A stretch of DNA of 64,000 bases from Gymnopilus junonius (GCA_015501075.1 JADNYJ010000116.1:1-64000); one strand, 5' to 3'; positions 9,360-23,133 are shown, numbered from the stretch's first letter. Numbers and translations: made by a program. The notes: generated by a model from the sequence alone, not told the origin.

Positions 9360-12340
9360 GGGGAGAAGTGGTTAAATTCTACTGCAGCAGACACTCTCCT
9401 ATTTATTCTTTGGCGTTGCATCTCCTTCAATGCGCATAAAATTAAGGACCCGAGTGCTTGGAGAATTTTGATAAATTTTTATGGTCTACGGGACATCCGC
9501 GCTTTGCGTCTGTCAAGTTTGGCAAGCGGAGCGTCTGATTTTAGACCAGGTGACCGGTGGCCTTAGAAAACATGGCTGACAGTATAGCAAACGTGGGGTA
9601 GGCGTGGTCACGGTTTTTGATCCATCGGTATTGCATATTGAGTTGTACTAGTATCTTCTTTGGGTTAGTGGGTTAAGTATTGAATTCCACTATGATTGAT
9701 GAAGCACCAACGAGAAAGTTCAATCTTCATGGTTACACCGAATCCCCATTTCAATGGCTCGAATGGACAAATCCATCACTTGAGACCCAAAAAGGCTGAA
9801 TATACGAGACTTTGCGAGCCAGTGTGGACCGATACTGAGTGCTTTACAACGCTCTTCATAGCTCATGGAGCGCTTCAATAGTACGTCTTGTATGTATCAT
9901 CGCATCGTTTCATCTGTTCAATACTCCGGTGACAGGCGTATACAAAGTCAACTCGGTAAATCAGCGCATCATCTTTACCTTCTCTACCGTTTATAGGAAT
10001 CGGCCGAACTGTCAACCAGTTTGGACCAAGTTTGGACACAAAAGCAATCTTGAATCTCTCTGCCTCAGCGCTCTCTTCCGCGAACAATGCCAGTTAGAGC
10101 AGTACCAAGTAAATCAGAGGTATTCTGTTCAAAACTATCTGTCGAGAAGGAACCAACTGCATCCCGCAAACTTAATGGTCAATCGGTTCTCGAAGATTTA
10201 AATCGAGACCTAAAACCGCAATCATGATCACTCTCCGTAGAACACTTCGACCTTGGTTTCCGAAGCATGTCCAGTCATGTGCGGATTTCTGACCGCAGGA
10301 TAAAACGTGCGATGCTATGCAGGGGAACTCTGGCTTGCTCCTCAACTGTACCTCGCTAGTGTTCAATCATTATCAAGCACATTGCCGAAATGAGGCTCCA
10401 AAAGCCTATAACCTCGCTATTGTTTCTGTTTCTAGAAGAAAAATCTCGGACAGAGTGCCTGCTCGGAGCTAATGCCCACGTCAACCCAAACCTTTTCCAG
10501 TTCCAAAGCTATTGGGCTCAATTCATCGCCTTAATGACGTAATATTATCCATCCATGCCATGTATTGGCGCCACACGGCTTGATGATGTGGGCTAAGAAT
10601 AGGCAGGATTCCTTTTTTCGCTCGATAGACAAAACAGGTTTGCTATCGCTGACTATCCTCCTTTTTGTCTATTCTCTACCTAGTCACGGTGTACTGGAGT
10701 CCCAAGTTGAGTAAATCTTGAATAAGAGTTTAAAAGGGGATACCCGAAAGTGTGAATGACACGTTGCGTGATGTCTCTAGTCTTACCCGCGGGGTACTTT
10801 GATTTGCGTTGTGCATTTCCCGGCAGTCAAGGAGGTCAAAGAGAGGCCCCCGGGCGCAAGGCGCAATGCAACGGAACCGGAGTGGGAGTGTAGCATTGAG
10901 CGGTCACCAGTCCAGAAGAGGCATTCGAACTTTGGATCTCTAAGTTCCATTTGAGTCTATGCTGATCTGCATTCAAGGATGGCGAAATTCCGGAGCTTGA
11001 GCATTGAATGTTGAGCAACGATGGAGTCGCTCCCCAGGCTGTCATCTTCATCTTGATCTACTCGCATTCGTCGTTCGGCCGACAGCGGACAGTGTTGATC
11101 TTAGGCAGCTTAGCTATGTTTTGTGTCATCGAACATGTCAGCAATGGGGCATATCCTTGACATGGCAAGCATTTTAACTGTGAATTCCGATGGTCGGTTG
11201 TCGTGTCAGGAGGTCAGGAATGGGCGCCGCAGCCGATTCTGACTAAAATACTCCCTATTCACGTGAGCGTGCAGCGCCCTTGCAAACTGATGTTATGCAC
11301 CATGACATAACGGCTCTAGATGGTTTGCGTCGAGGACCTCAGTTGCATGTGGGCGCCTACTCCGGGGCGGAAGAGAAGAGTACTCTATGGAGCACCTCGA
11401 CAGGTTCAGCACGGAGCAGAGTAGAAAAAAGACGCTCTGGAAGACACACAATGAAGAGGCATGTAGGTGAGGCGGGGATAGATCATCAAATTAATAGACG
11501 GCTCAATGGTCCAGATTTCAGCTGTGAGTTATTGTAGTCAAAATAAACGCACCCAAATTGCATCCAAGTTTAAACGTTCAAAGTTTAGATGTTCAAAGTT
11601 TGAGCTTCCAAATTTAAGTTGCAACGTATCCAGGATGACTTCTCTTTTGATGGTTTCACTGCTCATGTGTATTCAGTTGCCGACACAACTTTGAACACGA
11701 ACTTGAAATAACGATGCATTGACTGTCCATGGCGATATCGATATCAGCATGAGCAAACTTGGTTCAGGATTCTCTGCTTTCCAACAGGATTGGACATGGT
11801 CACCCACTCACTAGAGATCACAAAATGAGGCCCTGGGAAGGATATGAACGCGGTGATGCCGGAGAAGAAGGAAAGTGTAACAGCAGGCTCAATGTTGTTG
11901 TCCCTGATTTCACGGAGTTTTAGAGAGGAGGCAATAAGGCTAGAAAATAATAATGCCAAATATCCGAAATATCGAAATCCCTTGCTCGCAGGTTGCTCTC
12001 GTCGTCGTCCTCCCAAGAGCTCCCAAGTAATCAACGTCCATCTTAGGGGCATATTTGGCGCCAATTACTTACTTGTAAGTTGTTTATATTCTTCTCCTGT
12101 ACAACCTTAGACCAAGTATACCTCTAGGAGCTATGTCAATGTCGTGATTTATGTGGGATAATTTTCGGTGGCAGTCACTGCCACAGTGCTTATGTCGGCG
12201 CCTATGAAAAAGTCAACCTACCTTCGCCGCTGACCTTATCCACGGCCGTTCCAAGGGAAGAGCACCTAACATCAAGGTACATCTTGCTTGATTTATTGGC
12301 TCTGGATCTGTTGCTAGTGCTTATTCATCTCTTAGCGATA
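9360..12340. other. 3-kb gene-poor stretch
   Basis: No ORF with convincing coding character or splice pattern. Short direct repeats of GTTCAAAGTTTAGA type occur at 11573-11615. A minus-strand ORF at 11744-12064 encodes two hydrophobic stretches but has no other support. Confidence 0.5.
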
Positions 12341-13880
12341 ATGTCTGCGACGATCGCAAAACCGGATCCAAAGATGACATTGCGATCTCAAGACGTTATG
12401 GATCTACGTCAGTCTGAACCTTCTGCAGCGATCATATCGGTGACGCCGCCCATCCTAACTGCGCGAGCGAGTGAAGATGCATTTGCATCAAGCAATGGCC
12501 GTCCTGAACAGTCAGGAGAGATTCCCCTTCAGCCTGTCCGACGTGCTAGTCAAACTGACTCTGGCCCCCCAATGCATTCCCAAGTGTCTGCTCCAAATGA
12601 TCCCGTCGGAACGCAGCCTACTTCTTCCCCAGTTGCCTCGCCGTACTCTTTTGGCCAACCGGCAAGTTATACCTACTCCGGGACTCCAAGTGGCCCCTCA
12701 TTTCCATACCAAAGAATGCTTCCAGGGACACCTCAAGTGTATGCCTCCCCGGCACCAATGTCCAACTATATTCCCAGCCCTGCACCCGCCACCGTAGCAA
12801 CGAGCGGTAGATCACCAAATACCCCATTCATTCCACCCCTCCCAGCTGCAACTTCACCTGCGTACCTACCTAGCAGTAGTCAGTCGGCGCCTCAATCCAC
12901 CCGCTCTCTTACGAATGCCTCTATGGCGACTGCTCAACCAGGTCTTCCTGCGGGATTTCAACCTTTCTCAACTCCAGCTTCGCAGCAACCAGTCATTCCT
13001 GGTGCTCCTACATCACAAACTACTCCTTTCACTGGCTATTTACCGGCGGTGATTCCCACCCGCAGGGCGACTGATGTCTTCATTGCAAATGACCCTTTCA
13101 AGGCGTCGTCTCATGGAAAGCGTGACTGGAGGGATGACAATGTTACCTTTGACGATATCCCAGTAGCTGGCGCGCCTGGCGGCGTTCAAGGTTCAACAAT
13201 GCCTGCGCCATCATCATATTACTCGACACCTCCTTCATTTCCCTATTATAGACCTTCTGGTCCGGTGATACCCAGCTGGCCCGCACCTCCACAGCAATAT
13301 CAGCCACCATCGTCCGTTTCCCGCCCAAGCCAGGGTGTTTACTATGGCACGGTCCCTGGTCAGCCTGCGAGACGACCAGATCTCACTCCAGCTTTCAGTC
13401 CAATTACCCCAAATTATGGCCAACGTCATGACGACCACCCCCCTGCACCGGATAGTCCGATTCCTGTGAACTCGGAACCATCAACACCTTCTAGTGAGCC
13501 CATGACACAGCCAATTGTTGCTCCAGTGGGCGAAAATCATGACCAAAGTAACGACGACCACTCATATGTACCTCAAAGCCCGATTCTTTTGGAACCGAAG
13601 CCAGCAACCCCTTCTGAACATTCTGATCCTCAAGTTTTGTCATTGTTGACCAACTCCCTCCTCCGCATGAGATTAACGTTGGACTTCCTTCATCGCATCC
13701 TCTCCTCCACCATCCCCCGTTATACCTCTTCCACCATCCCCCTACACTGGATATTACGACCCTTTGGACCCCTCAGTGGCTCCTTATGTACCTGCCCAAT
13801 CCGCTATGCTGTATCCAGAGTACTATGGCTATCAACCGCCCTTCCGTTTTCCTCCTAGGCATCGTTTTGGTCTAGAATGA
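12341..13880 (+). CDS. Proline-rich low-complexity protein (N-terminal half of locus?)
   Basis: The ATG at 12341 opens about 430 clean codons of Pro/Ser/Thr/Gln/Tyr-rich, disordered sequence (many PSYPYY-like patches). From about 13640 the sensible reading switches frame twice: first to FVIVDQLPPPHEINVGLP, then to YDPLDPSVAPYVPAQSAML, ending in a Tyr/Pro-rich tail and TGA at 13878-13880. That stop overlaps the ATG of the next gene (13877). Because the following gene also ends in a proline-rich tail, the two may be one protein whose join is hidden by frameshifts. No enzymatic domain is visible. Confidence 0.5.
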
Positions 13881-15825
13881 GTGACGTGCTAACTCCTCCA
13901 TTCTGGCGGCGTCGTCGACTGGCACATAAGCCACCTGTGCCCTACACCGTGTGGCAGTCTGGCATGTCAGAAGAGTCCGAAAAGACATTCACGCAGGCCA
14001 TTGGAATGTTCATTGTCGGCACGTTACCCAGTCAGATCTATCTGCACTTCCTCCTTCGACTGCCATCTCTCTATTTCTCAAGGGTCGCTCGGATATTCGA
14101 GGAAGCTGACTTGACATTACCCGAGATCAAGAAAATGGCGCTGGAGACGGCATCGCAGGGGAAGGCAAACTTCTTTGATTTTCAAGTCCTCGAATTGCAG
14201 AATGTACCGCCTGAATATGAACGTTTGAAGTCGACCTGGGAAGCATTCATTGATTCGGTCATGAGGGAATGGAAAACTTTCAACCTCATCTCAGTTCTCC
14301 TTTTATCGTCTGTATTCTTTTTGTTTCGTTTATTTGCGCCTTTCTGACTCCAAGATATCCCATTTCAGTGCCATTTTGACCATCCTCCAAATTCAAAGCG
14401 CTGCCAGCGACCCTATCACAAGATATACTGCACTTTTCTCCTTGATTTGTGCTTTGATAAGTCTCCTCTTCGGATGCATGTATATCATTCGCTTTGGAAG
14501 TATGAGGAAAACATACAAAGCTGCTGAATGGGCATTGGTAAGTTTCTGCCTGTTTGGATGGTCTTCAGCATTGTTTTCTCAATGTGAAACGTTTTCAGGA
14601 AGCAAAGAAAACAAAAACAATATGGTGGAATGTGTGGGTTCTACTCGCAATGCCGGCTATTTGGCTTACTTGGTACGTTGATAGTGATATTGGTTAGAAC
14701 GCTCATAAACTCCCAGCAAGGTCTATTGTCTTATACATCGCCTGCATCATGTCGTTTATCTGGAGAACGAGCCCTTTAGATGACGGTCCGACTTTCAATG
14801 TGACCAACAGAACCATCTTCGCTGTCCGTATCGCCATCTCAACAGTCCTGGGATTGGGTGTCATCTATGGATGGTTGATTCTGAGCACATTCCGCCGTTA
14901 TGGCACTGCCATGGACAAGACATGGAAGAAAAGAATCGACGGCTGGATTGAAGAAAAGGCGCAAATACAATCATCTACTCCGTATCCCTATTCGACTCCT
15001 TACTATGATCCAACATCCTACGCTCCTCAAAGCTACCCCAATCCATATCCTGGCAACGTGCAAACGCCCTGGCCACCACCACCTCAAGGGCTTTCTCCCT
15101 GGGCGGCTCCAACCCAAGCACCTCCTCCCTGGGGACCCCCGCCCCAAGCTCCAGTTCATCCTCCCGACAGCCCGGCTATGTTTCGACCAGCAACCGACAT
15201 CCCGCCACCGGAGCCATACGATTCCGAAGAGCCTTCAGAAGAGGATGGCCCGACAAGTAATGCTACCCAGTCAAATACGTTTTACAACAAGTTTTCGTCT
15301 GGTCCACAGCCTGGTGACAGCAGCAGTGGTTCGGGTGTGCCTGATCGACCTGGCTCTATCAGCGAAACCCCGCCTGTGCCTGCACCTCCTACACAAGTTC
15401 CACAACCGCCCCGTAATATAACGACAACGCTTGCACCAACGAGGACCCCGCTCGCTGTTCCTCCGCCTCCGACCTTACCGCCTATTCCTGGCACGCCTGC
15501 CAATCCCTATACCCAACCCAGCTCATTGAGAAATTCAGCTGAAATCAGGCATCTGAGCCCGGCACTTGGTTTGAATCTCCATGGGCAACCTGAGGAAGAG
15601 GAAGAGGATTCTCACGACTATCGTGTCCGTTTCCGGTCGCCTTTGCTTTCCGCTCAAACAAGCACCTACACGGATAGTGAAGCAGACGAAACTTCCCGTT
15701 TTGGCCCTATGTCTCCTGGTCTCGCCTCCTCCAGTGTTGCAAACCATGGTCCACCTGAGTCAGGCCCATCTGGTGTTAGCCGGGACACTGAATCTCCAAA
15801 TCCACACAAGAACGTGGATTCCTAG
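13877..15825 (+). CDS. Multi-TM protein with proline-rich C-terminal tail
   Basis: Begins MSDVLTPPFWRRRR, then a conserved-looking cytosolic region (TFTQAIGMFIVGTLPSQIYL; RIFEEADLTLPEIKKMALE) and about five hydrophobic segments. Introns run from 14309 to 14369, within 14539-14599, and from about 14671 to 14719 (acceptor AAG gives the frame TWSIVLYIACIMSF). The membrane part ends near codon 310 and is followed by about 250 residues of Pro/Ser/Thr-rich tail (PPPPQ patches, acidic DSEEPSEED). Similar proteins are widespread in Agaricomycetes without known function (memory, not checked). A distant relative with the same W-F...LI-LS entry to the first TM lies at 30602. Confidence 0.65.
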
Positions 15826-16659
15826 CTCGAGACTCGGATAGAGCTCAGTGTCGGTATGTTCGGAGCTCTGGGCTGACGATCGCCTTTGGAGGGCATTACC
15901 ACGTCAGTCTTTTCTGTATCTATAGGGCGTGTTTCATTTTGGTATTTTGGTTTGATTTGCCCATTATTAGGGCAGTCGTATGATTAAAAAAAAGCCTCGA
16001 AATGTCACAATATTTTCTCGGCGAAGTATCGCATATTGGCAATACTCTAGATGCAGCACAATGCAGCACATGGCCTGCTTTATGTACATGATGCACTCAG
16101 GTGTTCATGTCGAATGACAGGGAACTGCTTCCTTCTAAGGAAATGCTCTATGTTTTTACGCTCGTAATTTGACCTACTAGAGTAATGACAAACTACGCCT
16201 GATCATAAGGCGTGATCGATCCACATTTCTTCACCTTTAACCTCCGTGGTACTCTGTAGAAGCAGCAAGGATGCAGCTTCTCTCGCCTCTTAATATCTTT
16301 AGACAACGCCGGCTCCGAGCTGGCTATACGTGATCCGTGAGAGAAAAATATTATACAGAAGATGAAATCTTTCTCAACGGACCAGTCTTCGTGCTTTTGA
16401 CTTCGTATCACTGACTGCACTTGATTGTTCTTTGCTCGATTTTTATGCTTCTGGTTTACCCGGGAAGCCTTTTGCTTTCATTTCCAAACATTTCATGCCA
16501 GACAACTTGCCGGCTAATTATCGCTACACGAACTCTCGTCTTGACCGCGAAATAATTCCGACTCTATGCGACGTTTACCCCGCCTTGGGCCCTCAGGTGC
16601 ATAAAAGGCTTCTGTCAGAAATCATGATATTGTAGGACTTTGGCGTTCTCTTGACTACC
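15826..16659. promoter_or_regulatory. Intergenic, promoter of the mannanase gene
   Basis: No gene seen. A TATA-like GTGCATAAAAGG lies at about 16598-16609, some 55 bp before the GH5 start codon. Confidence 0.45.
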
Positions 16660-18590
16660 ATGAAACTAACTGCCAGCCTTCTTGCAGTGGCTCTTTCATG
16701 CCGTTCGACACTGGCAACAGTGCCCATCTACGGACAGTGTGGAGGAATTAACTACAGTGGAGACACCAGTATGTCGTACCCCAACTCTTTATAACCGTTA
16801 GAAACTCAATCTCTTGCCGTAGCTTGTGCTTCAGGTACTACGTGTCAAGTCCTGAACCCTTATTACTACCAATGCCTTCCCGGTACTGCGACAAGCACTG
16901 TTTCTAGTACCTCAACCCAGCCTACTACGACTACGACTACAACGACGTCATCGTCATCAACCACAACTGGAACTCCTGTACCGACCCCCACCGGTTTCGT
17001 CAAGACATCGGGAACAAAGTTTACTCTCAATGGGTCTACATACACTGTTGTTGGGTGAGCAAAGTTCTTGACCAAAAGGGTTTGGTCTCAAACTTTGGAC
17101 AGCGGGAACTCCTACTGGATGGGATTGATAGGACTCTCGACGGCCAACATGAACGCAGCATTTGCTGACATTGCAAAGGCTGGTGGAACTACGGTTCGTA
17201 CATGGTAAGCGTTGTGTTTCCATATTATTCCGGATGCCCTTGGGCTGAAGAATCGGAACAAAATTCTACAGGGGTTTCAATGAAGTGACGAGCCCCAACG
17301 GAAACTACTACCAAAGCTGGTCGGGAAGTACGCCTACCATCAACTACGGCGCCACTGGCTTGGAGAACTTCGGTATGCATCCCTTCTGCGACCAGTTAAA
17401 TAATGTTTCATAATGTCAAATTCAGATAATGTCGTCGCTGCAGCAAAGGCTAATGGAATTCGCCTGATTGTAGCCTTGTCAGTTTGGCGAATTTTATTCA
17501 AGGAAGTAATCCTGCTGACCTCTGCTTTAGAACGAACAACTGGTCGGATTATGGAGGCATGGACGTTTACGTGGAGCAGTTACTAAACTCACCAAACCAC
17601 GATTTGTTCTACACGGATGCCACTGTCATCGTCTGTCTCTGTTTGCCTTTCTCCTAAGCAGATTCTTAACATTTTATATCTGCTATAGGCGGCCTTCAAA
17701 AACTACGTCAAGGCTTTTGTAGGCCGATACCTCAACGAACCTACAATCCTGGCATGGGAGCTCGCCAATGAGCCCAGGTGCCGAGGAAGTACTGGGTACG
17801 TTTTAACCCTTTTTAAATAATTAAACGTTGTTTTGAACAGAATTCTTTGAATCCTTGACTATAGCACCTCCACTGGCACATGCACAACGACGACCGTCAC
17901 CAACTGGATATCCGAAATGTCTGCTTACATCAAGTCAATCGACTCCAACCACCTCGTCGCTGTCGGTGATGAGGGGTTCTTCAATGAGCCTACTGCTGCT
18001 ACATACCCATACCAGTGCGTCGAGGAATTATCTGGTACTCCTAGCATGGGCTCACGTGTGAATTTGTGATTGATAGAGGTTCTGAGGGTGTTGACTTCGT
18101 CGCAAACCTTGCGGTGTCCACCATTGACTTCGGTACTTTCCACGTAAGGGACCCTACACTAACAAACAATTTCATATCCCTGACAACCTCTTGCTCCCGC
18201 CACAGAGCTACCCCGACAGCTGGGGCTTGACCGGCCAAGAAGGCTCATGGGGCAGCCAATGGATCATCGACCACCAAACCGCCCAAGCCAACGCCAAGAA
18301 ACCCGTCATCATGGAAGAATTCGGTGTGACGAGCAACCAGTCGGCGGTGTACACTGCGTGGTGGAACACGGTTATCAGCTCCGGTTTGACTGGAGATCTT
18401 ATCTGGCAAGCTGGGTCGCATCTTTCCAGGTGGGTATTTTAAATCGCAGCCTCTGCTTCGCAGCGAGTTGATGAAATAACTTACTTCCTCCAGCGGTGAC
18501 ACGCCCAACGATGGCTATGCTATCTACCCTGACGGTCCTGTCTACCCAATCTTGACGTCTCATGCTGCGGCTTTGAAGTCTCGTGGGTGA
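16660..18590 (+). CDS. Secreted GH5 endo-beta-1,4-mannanase with CBM1
   Basis: Cleaves mannan backbones outside the cell. The ATG at 16660 gives a signal peptide of about 18 residues, then a family 1 cellulose-binding module ([12 protein letters not shown]..., four cysteines, split by an intron at about 16770-16821), a Thr/Ser linker, and a GH5 catalytic domain. The acid/base Glu is in ELANEPRC (about 17760-17778) and the nucleophile Glu in MEEFGV (about 18313-18330); aromatic substrate-binding residues such as WQAGS are present. About ten short introns, all GT-AG, keep the frame to TGA at 18588-18590. No break was seen. Its 3' third is duplicated at 24291-24991. Confidence 0.93.
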
Positions 18591-18647
18591 AGGTGAAGAT
18601 TGAATGACGAAAGGGAAAAGTAAAGCAGAGAATAAAACCTTATGAAT

Positions 18648-19495
18648 CTACATAGTGTCTGGTAACGGCGTATATAAACTGAGCGGTTCTTCAAACTCTT
18701 CTACAAGATTTTGATAAGGTTCGAGCGGGATTTTGCAGTTGTGTAGAGTAAAAAGCAGTCTTGAATACTGTTCTGTAGCTTCTTGAAGTCGAGCTGTGAC
18801 TGCCTCGAGTTTGTCTTGTCGGTACGAAAGATCCTCAGACAGTTCGTGTATCTGGAGGATTTGTACCCTTTCCTCAGCTGTAAAAACATCGAGTGCTGCA
18901 CGCGCAAGGTGAACTGCGGTCTGGGGATCGTATAAGTGGAGTGGCGGAGGTTGCACTGTTTGCATAAATGAGCCTTGTGGTTGATCGCTGACGTTTTGGC
19001 TTGAGCTTGCCTTGCTCTGCTTTGCACGTCGCAGAACCCTGAGTTCTTGCAAGCTACGGATGGCTTTTGTTTCCTGGGCTGCGATGCGCAATCTCTGCGT
19101 TCTGCACCTCGAAATTGTCCTCTCCAACAAATATTCGTCGGCGTCGAACCTGTCGACCTTTGAGTCGGTAAGGCTTGGTATCTGATTCGTTTCATAAGGG
19201 GAGCATCAGAAAGAAAATCAAGTTCTAAATAAACTTTGCATACAGAGAGTGCGTCAGATATATCAGAAAGAAATGGCGACTGGAGAATGTGTGAGGAAAA
19301 GACCGGTATGAGGTTCGGTGGACGTGTGGACTCGAATTCTGCCATATAGAATGAGGAGACTCAGAATCAGCAGAGAGTAACTAGTTGAAAGGCCGTTTGC
19401 GTATTCGGGGTTATTTTCGTCAAATTTTCGTGGAACTCTCTGGAGGTTCCGACAAGCACTGTATAGGCAGAGTCGTCGAAGGCCAGCCTGGGACG
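18648..19495 (-). CDS. Unknown helical / coiled-coil protein
   Basis: The last exon (ATG-containing frame from 19130, stop at 18648) encodes about 160 residues rich in Arg, Glu, Leu and Gln with helical periodicity, ending PLPDTM. Upstream exons look coding: FDDSAYTVLVGTSREFHENL at about 19385-19475 and ESTRPPNLIPVFSSHILQSP at about 19230-19340, separated by an intron near 19342-19386. The joins between these pieces need one frame change I could not resolve as an intron, so the start is uncertain. It converges on the mannanase gene with only 57 bp between stop codons. I do not recognise a family. Confidence 0.5.
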
Positions 19496-21149
19496 GTAGA
19501 CATTTTAGGCAGAGATACAGGGGTTTCGCATAACAATAGAGATGTGTACAAGCAAGTTCATATTGAACATTAAACATACATGTACTTATTACTTAATTGC
19601 GAGCGAAGCGAGCAATCATTCAGTAGGGTGCAGCCAGAGCACTTGCCCAGGACAAACAAGTACAAATTCTTGCCTCGCAAAGGGTGGCCGAAAAAACACT
19701 GTTGCCTCAATATCTTGATGAATTTGATGCCTGCTGCTTAGAGAACTTACATACATGTACATCTAAACCTCATGAATAGGACTCTTTAAAAAAAACGCGT
19801 TATTTCGACCTTGAAATTGACGTTTTCCATTGCTTACCTCTAGGAGAAGTGGCATAAGCCTCTTATTCTCGACTTTCTCGACTTGTTCTCGACAACCGTT
19901 CTTCCGAATGCTCTTGAAAACAGTTACTTTCATATCTATCCATAACGTTCATTTATATATTAAACTCATGAAATGATAATATCCCAAAAATTTGTGCCCA
20001 CCTATTCTGTGTGCGAAGCGAGCTGTGCCCCCGCAGGCTGGCGGATCCTTAGTATGTAACGTACTACGTTGTGGCAATCTCGTTTCTTGACTTTTACGTG
20101 ATACATCTTCCTTTCTCTTTCATCATTACCGCTTTTTCATTAAAATTTCCTCCCATCCAACTATATCGTTAATTGAACCTACTCAATAGCACATTGTCAG
20201 TCTCTAAAAAATCGCACCTCTGCACAAAACGACCTGCGCAGGAAGCCAAAATAAGGATCTGTCTTATTTTCCCGTTTTTCCAAACCCCACCTTCATGACC
20301 ACGTTTTAGCGTGTCCCCTCAACTATGAACATATCCAAACCTGAACCCTCCAAGTTGAAATGTGTCACATAGGTACGTAAATCGCTGCTTTCTCCGCTTT
20401 TTCTGATCTCATTTCAACTTGAGCCCTGAACCTCACCCAGAATGCGTGAATTGATACTCGCTTCTTCGGTTTACTTATGAAGTGGGCATTAAACTCGGAG
20501 GGCGGCGTTGCAAATTTATTGGAACCCGGAAAGCTCTGGCGGAAGACATGAAACATACAAAGGAAGACCACCCATCGACGCTAGTAAACGAAACGCCCGA
20601 GTCGGCTACTATGGGCGCTCGATAAACATAACCCAGCTTGGTATGCAAAGATCTATACAGTGGTGGAGATCATTTCCGTTTCCGTGCAAGTTTTAAGCCT
20701 TGGCTGACACCTCGCTCTCTTATTCAGAATTCTTCTCTTACAGGGTCATTGGGATGCACTTAAATGGTAGGCCGCCCATGTCTACTGTCAATCATTTCCC
20801 GACACCCCTTTCGAATCGAGTGACTGGCGTTTATTTTCGACGACGTCGGAGCAACGAGATCGATGCTAAGAAATGAATTTGGCATTTGAAAATTCGATGA
20901 TGATCCCTTTTGTATCTTCTGTGGAAAGAAAAACAAACTTGTGAGTCCTAGTGCAGAAAAGGTTAAATGTGTCTTGTTGACTTATCCCACGCCATAGTGC
21001 AGTCGCGGTATTTAAGCAGGCGTCGGTCATACCCCCAACCATATCTTCTTCACTCCAGATCCTTCTGTAGTCTAGACCCGCAAAACACCTTCCACTCGGC
21101 ATAAAATGGGTGCGCATTCCTTCTATTTAAATGCACCCACCATCCAACC
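19496..21149. other. Gene-poor, GCGAGCGAAGCGAGC motifs
   Basis: No gene seen. Short palindromic GAAGCGAGC motifs at about 19600-19616 and 20020-20032 resemble sequences near the Helitron end at 37.85 kb and may be element debris. Confidence 0.35.
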
Positions 21150-22403
21150 ATGTTCATCCTAGGCCGTCCCAGAAATCCGTATGGCACGAAACGAGGGGCT
21201 GAGCCTGTGAGTTTGGCAATTTAACCTTCAATCTTCATATATATTTACGGTGCATCCGTACTTTTCTTTCTAAAATTTAGATGGCTCGTGTGCTAGAATT
21301 GCTTGGCTTTCCACACCAGTCTTCTTCTGCCACGCAAGTTAGGGTAATAGTCGACTTGTCAGTTTCTAAGTCTATGCAATCTCACTCCTCTATATTTCTA
21401 CAGAACATTTTAAGAGCACTGGGGAGGCAGTACCTCGATGCAGAGGAACTCCCTTCACGTCAGGACGAGGCTATTGTAAAGATAATTGAAGAGGTGTGAA
21501 GCAACGTTGCTTTCTTGTAATAATCGTGCACTCATACCGGTTGTAGCTTCCCATAAGGCTCGCGCCTATATTAGTGAAAGCAGAAAAGGAGTTCATCAAA
21601 GAAGAAATATTTATGTACGCTGTTCGTGCCGTCTGCAGATATAACCACGTGTCGCGTCATCTCAAGAAGAAAGCACAAATGAAGAAAAAGCGATATCGCG
21701 GACGCGCTGGTCAACATGTTCGTCACAAGGAGGTCGTTATCGTTGATTCTAATTCAGACGAGTTGGTAAGCATCGAGGGCCGTATAATACTTTCATGATT
21801 AATTATTACATTTATTCTGAATGTTTGAATAGGATGAGGTAGAAATTATAGCCATTCCTCGATCGTTTCAGTGGTTTGAATATAACTGACACTCATTTTC
21901 TTAAGGGAGAAGGTCATCTTAGTAACCGGCCCACTGCTGGTGTATCATCCTGCATGAGAAACGCGCTGAGTTCTTCCCAAACTTTCCAGGTCCCAAATGA
22001 CCAGGGTTTTCCGCGTTTTATTCAGGAGCCACCATCGCCGCGCTGTCCTCTGCTTACTAGGGCCGCAGGGCTGGATAGCCGCTCCCATTCTTCCGGGAGC
22101 TCATTGGCGCCCAAATCTCAAGTTACCATTGGTACTGCTAATACTGACACCTACGATCCTGATTTATACAAAGAAGCGCCTGCAGTGGGCAAATTCTTGG
22201 AGGCTTGCACATCGTCTATAGGTCACATTTACACAAGTCTGACTGGTTTTGGATGTAGATCGGAGGAGGATCCTCGTAAGATTGTCAGGCTTTCGCCCGA
22301 GAAACGGAAAGAGGTGTTGAGGGAAATTCTTGAGGTGGGCGGGTGCCTGACAAAGTTAGATTTGGCAGTGTTGGAGGATCATTTTGATAAATTTTTGTTG
22401 TGA
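21150..22403 (+). CDS. Orphan family A, copy 2 (apparently intact)
   Basis: A consistent gene model: exons 21150-21206, 21281-21343, 21404-21493, 21547-21765 and 21906-22403, all with GT-AG introns and preserved frame (an optional 6-nt exon at 21833-21838 would add two residues). About 307 residues. Features in order: a Gln/Ser-poor N terminus, a helical segment (RALGRQYLDAEELPSRQDEA), a strongly basic patch (HLKKKAQMKKKRYRGR), an acidic patch (VIVDSNSDEL, possibly a SUMO-interaction-like motif by inspection only), a QGFPRFIQEP motif, a Ser-rich linker, and a conserved C terminus (LSPEKRKEVLREILE...LDLAVLEDHFDKFL). The basic stretch suggests nuclear or nucleic-acid contact (inference). Function unknown. 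Confidence 0.65.
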
Positions 22404-23133
22404 GAACTATTGCGCTATGGGAGTCGTTTTCGTGCTTTACTTTCAAGTTGAATGTACTTCATCTACATCATGGATTCATACTTCAATTGTTCTTGAAAAA
22501 AAGTTCTGTTTGGAATTGCTACGCGCACAATAATAATTCCCGTCTCTTATCGAGGAATCGGAGGCGAATCATAACTAAACTTCATGTCAAAACTTTGGAT
22601 ATCGTCGGAGGGAGTTATGATCTGGTTATGATGGAATGTCCTTGGGCCGGAATACTCCGTGTCAACCATAGTACTATCGCCTTCCAAAACAGTCTTGTGA
22701 TTTTTTCCTCAGACCCTCACCAACTCTTCATGTATCCATGTTCGTTATGCTATCTCTTCTCCTGGCATCAGTCATGACAACTTTATACCTTGCAGGGCTT
22801 TCTTCAGTCCCTCCAGGCTTCAACTTGAAACACAATTCGGCACTAAATTGGCGCTTCTTCCAATTTCAGCACGAGGTACATCCTTATGACTCAAGGTCGA
22901 CACCTGTTCAATGAAATGCCCCTCCTATTTATCGTCCACAGAAAAAGCTTATATTCCTGACATGCTGCAAATCAACCAATACCTTAAAATATGTCGTTCA
23001 ACTGGATTTACCGAAAGGACAATCAACGAAAAAGTCCCATTGTAACGTGATCTTTGCACACCATGGGACGGACGCGTCCTAGAGGTATTAAACAACCCTT
23101 CCACGCTCTCCCCTGGAGGTGCTCATCCTCAAA
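22404..23133. other. No recognisable gene
   Basis: Between two orphan-family copies; only unsupported ORFs. Confidence 0.4.

Noticed and set aside
11744..12064. Hydrophobic minus-strand ORF
   Set aside because: No homology recognised, no splice-consistent neighbours, and a plus-strand ORF overlaps it equally well.
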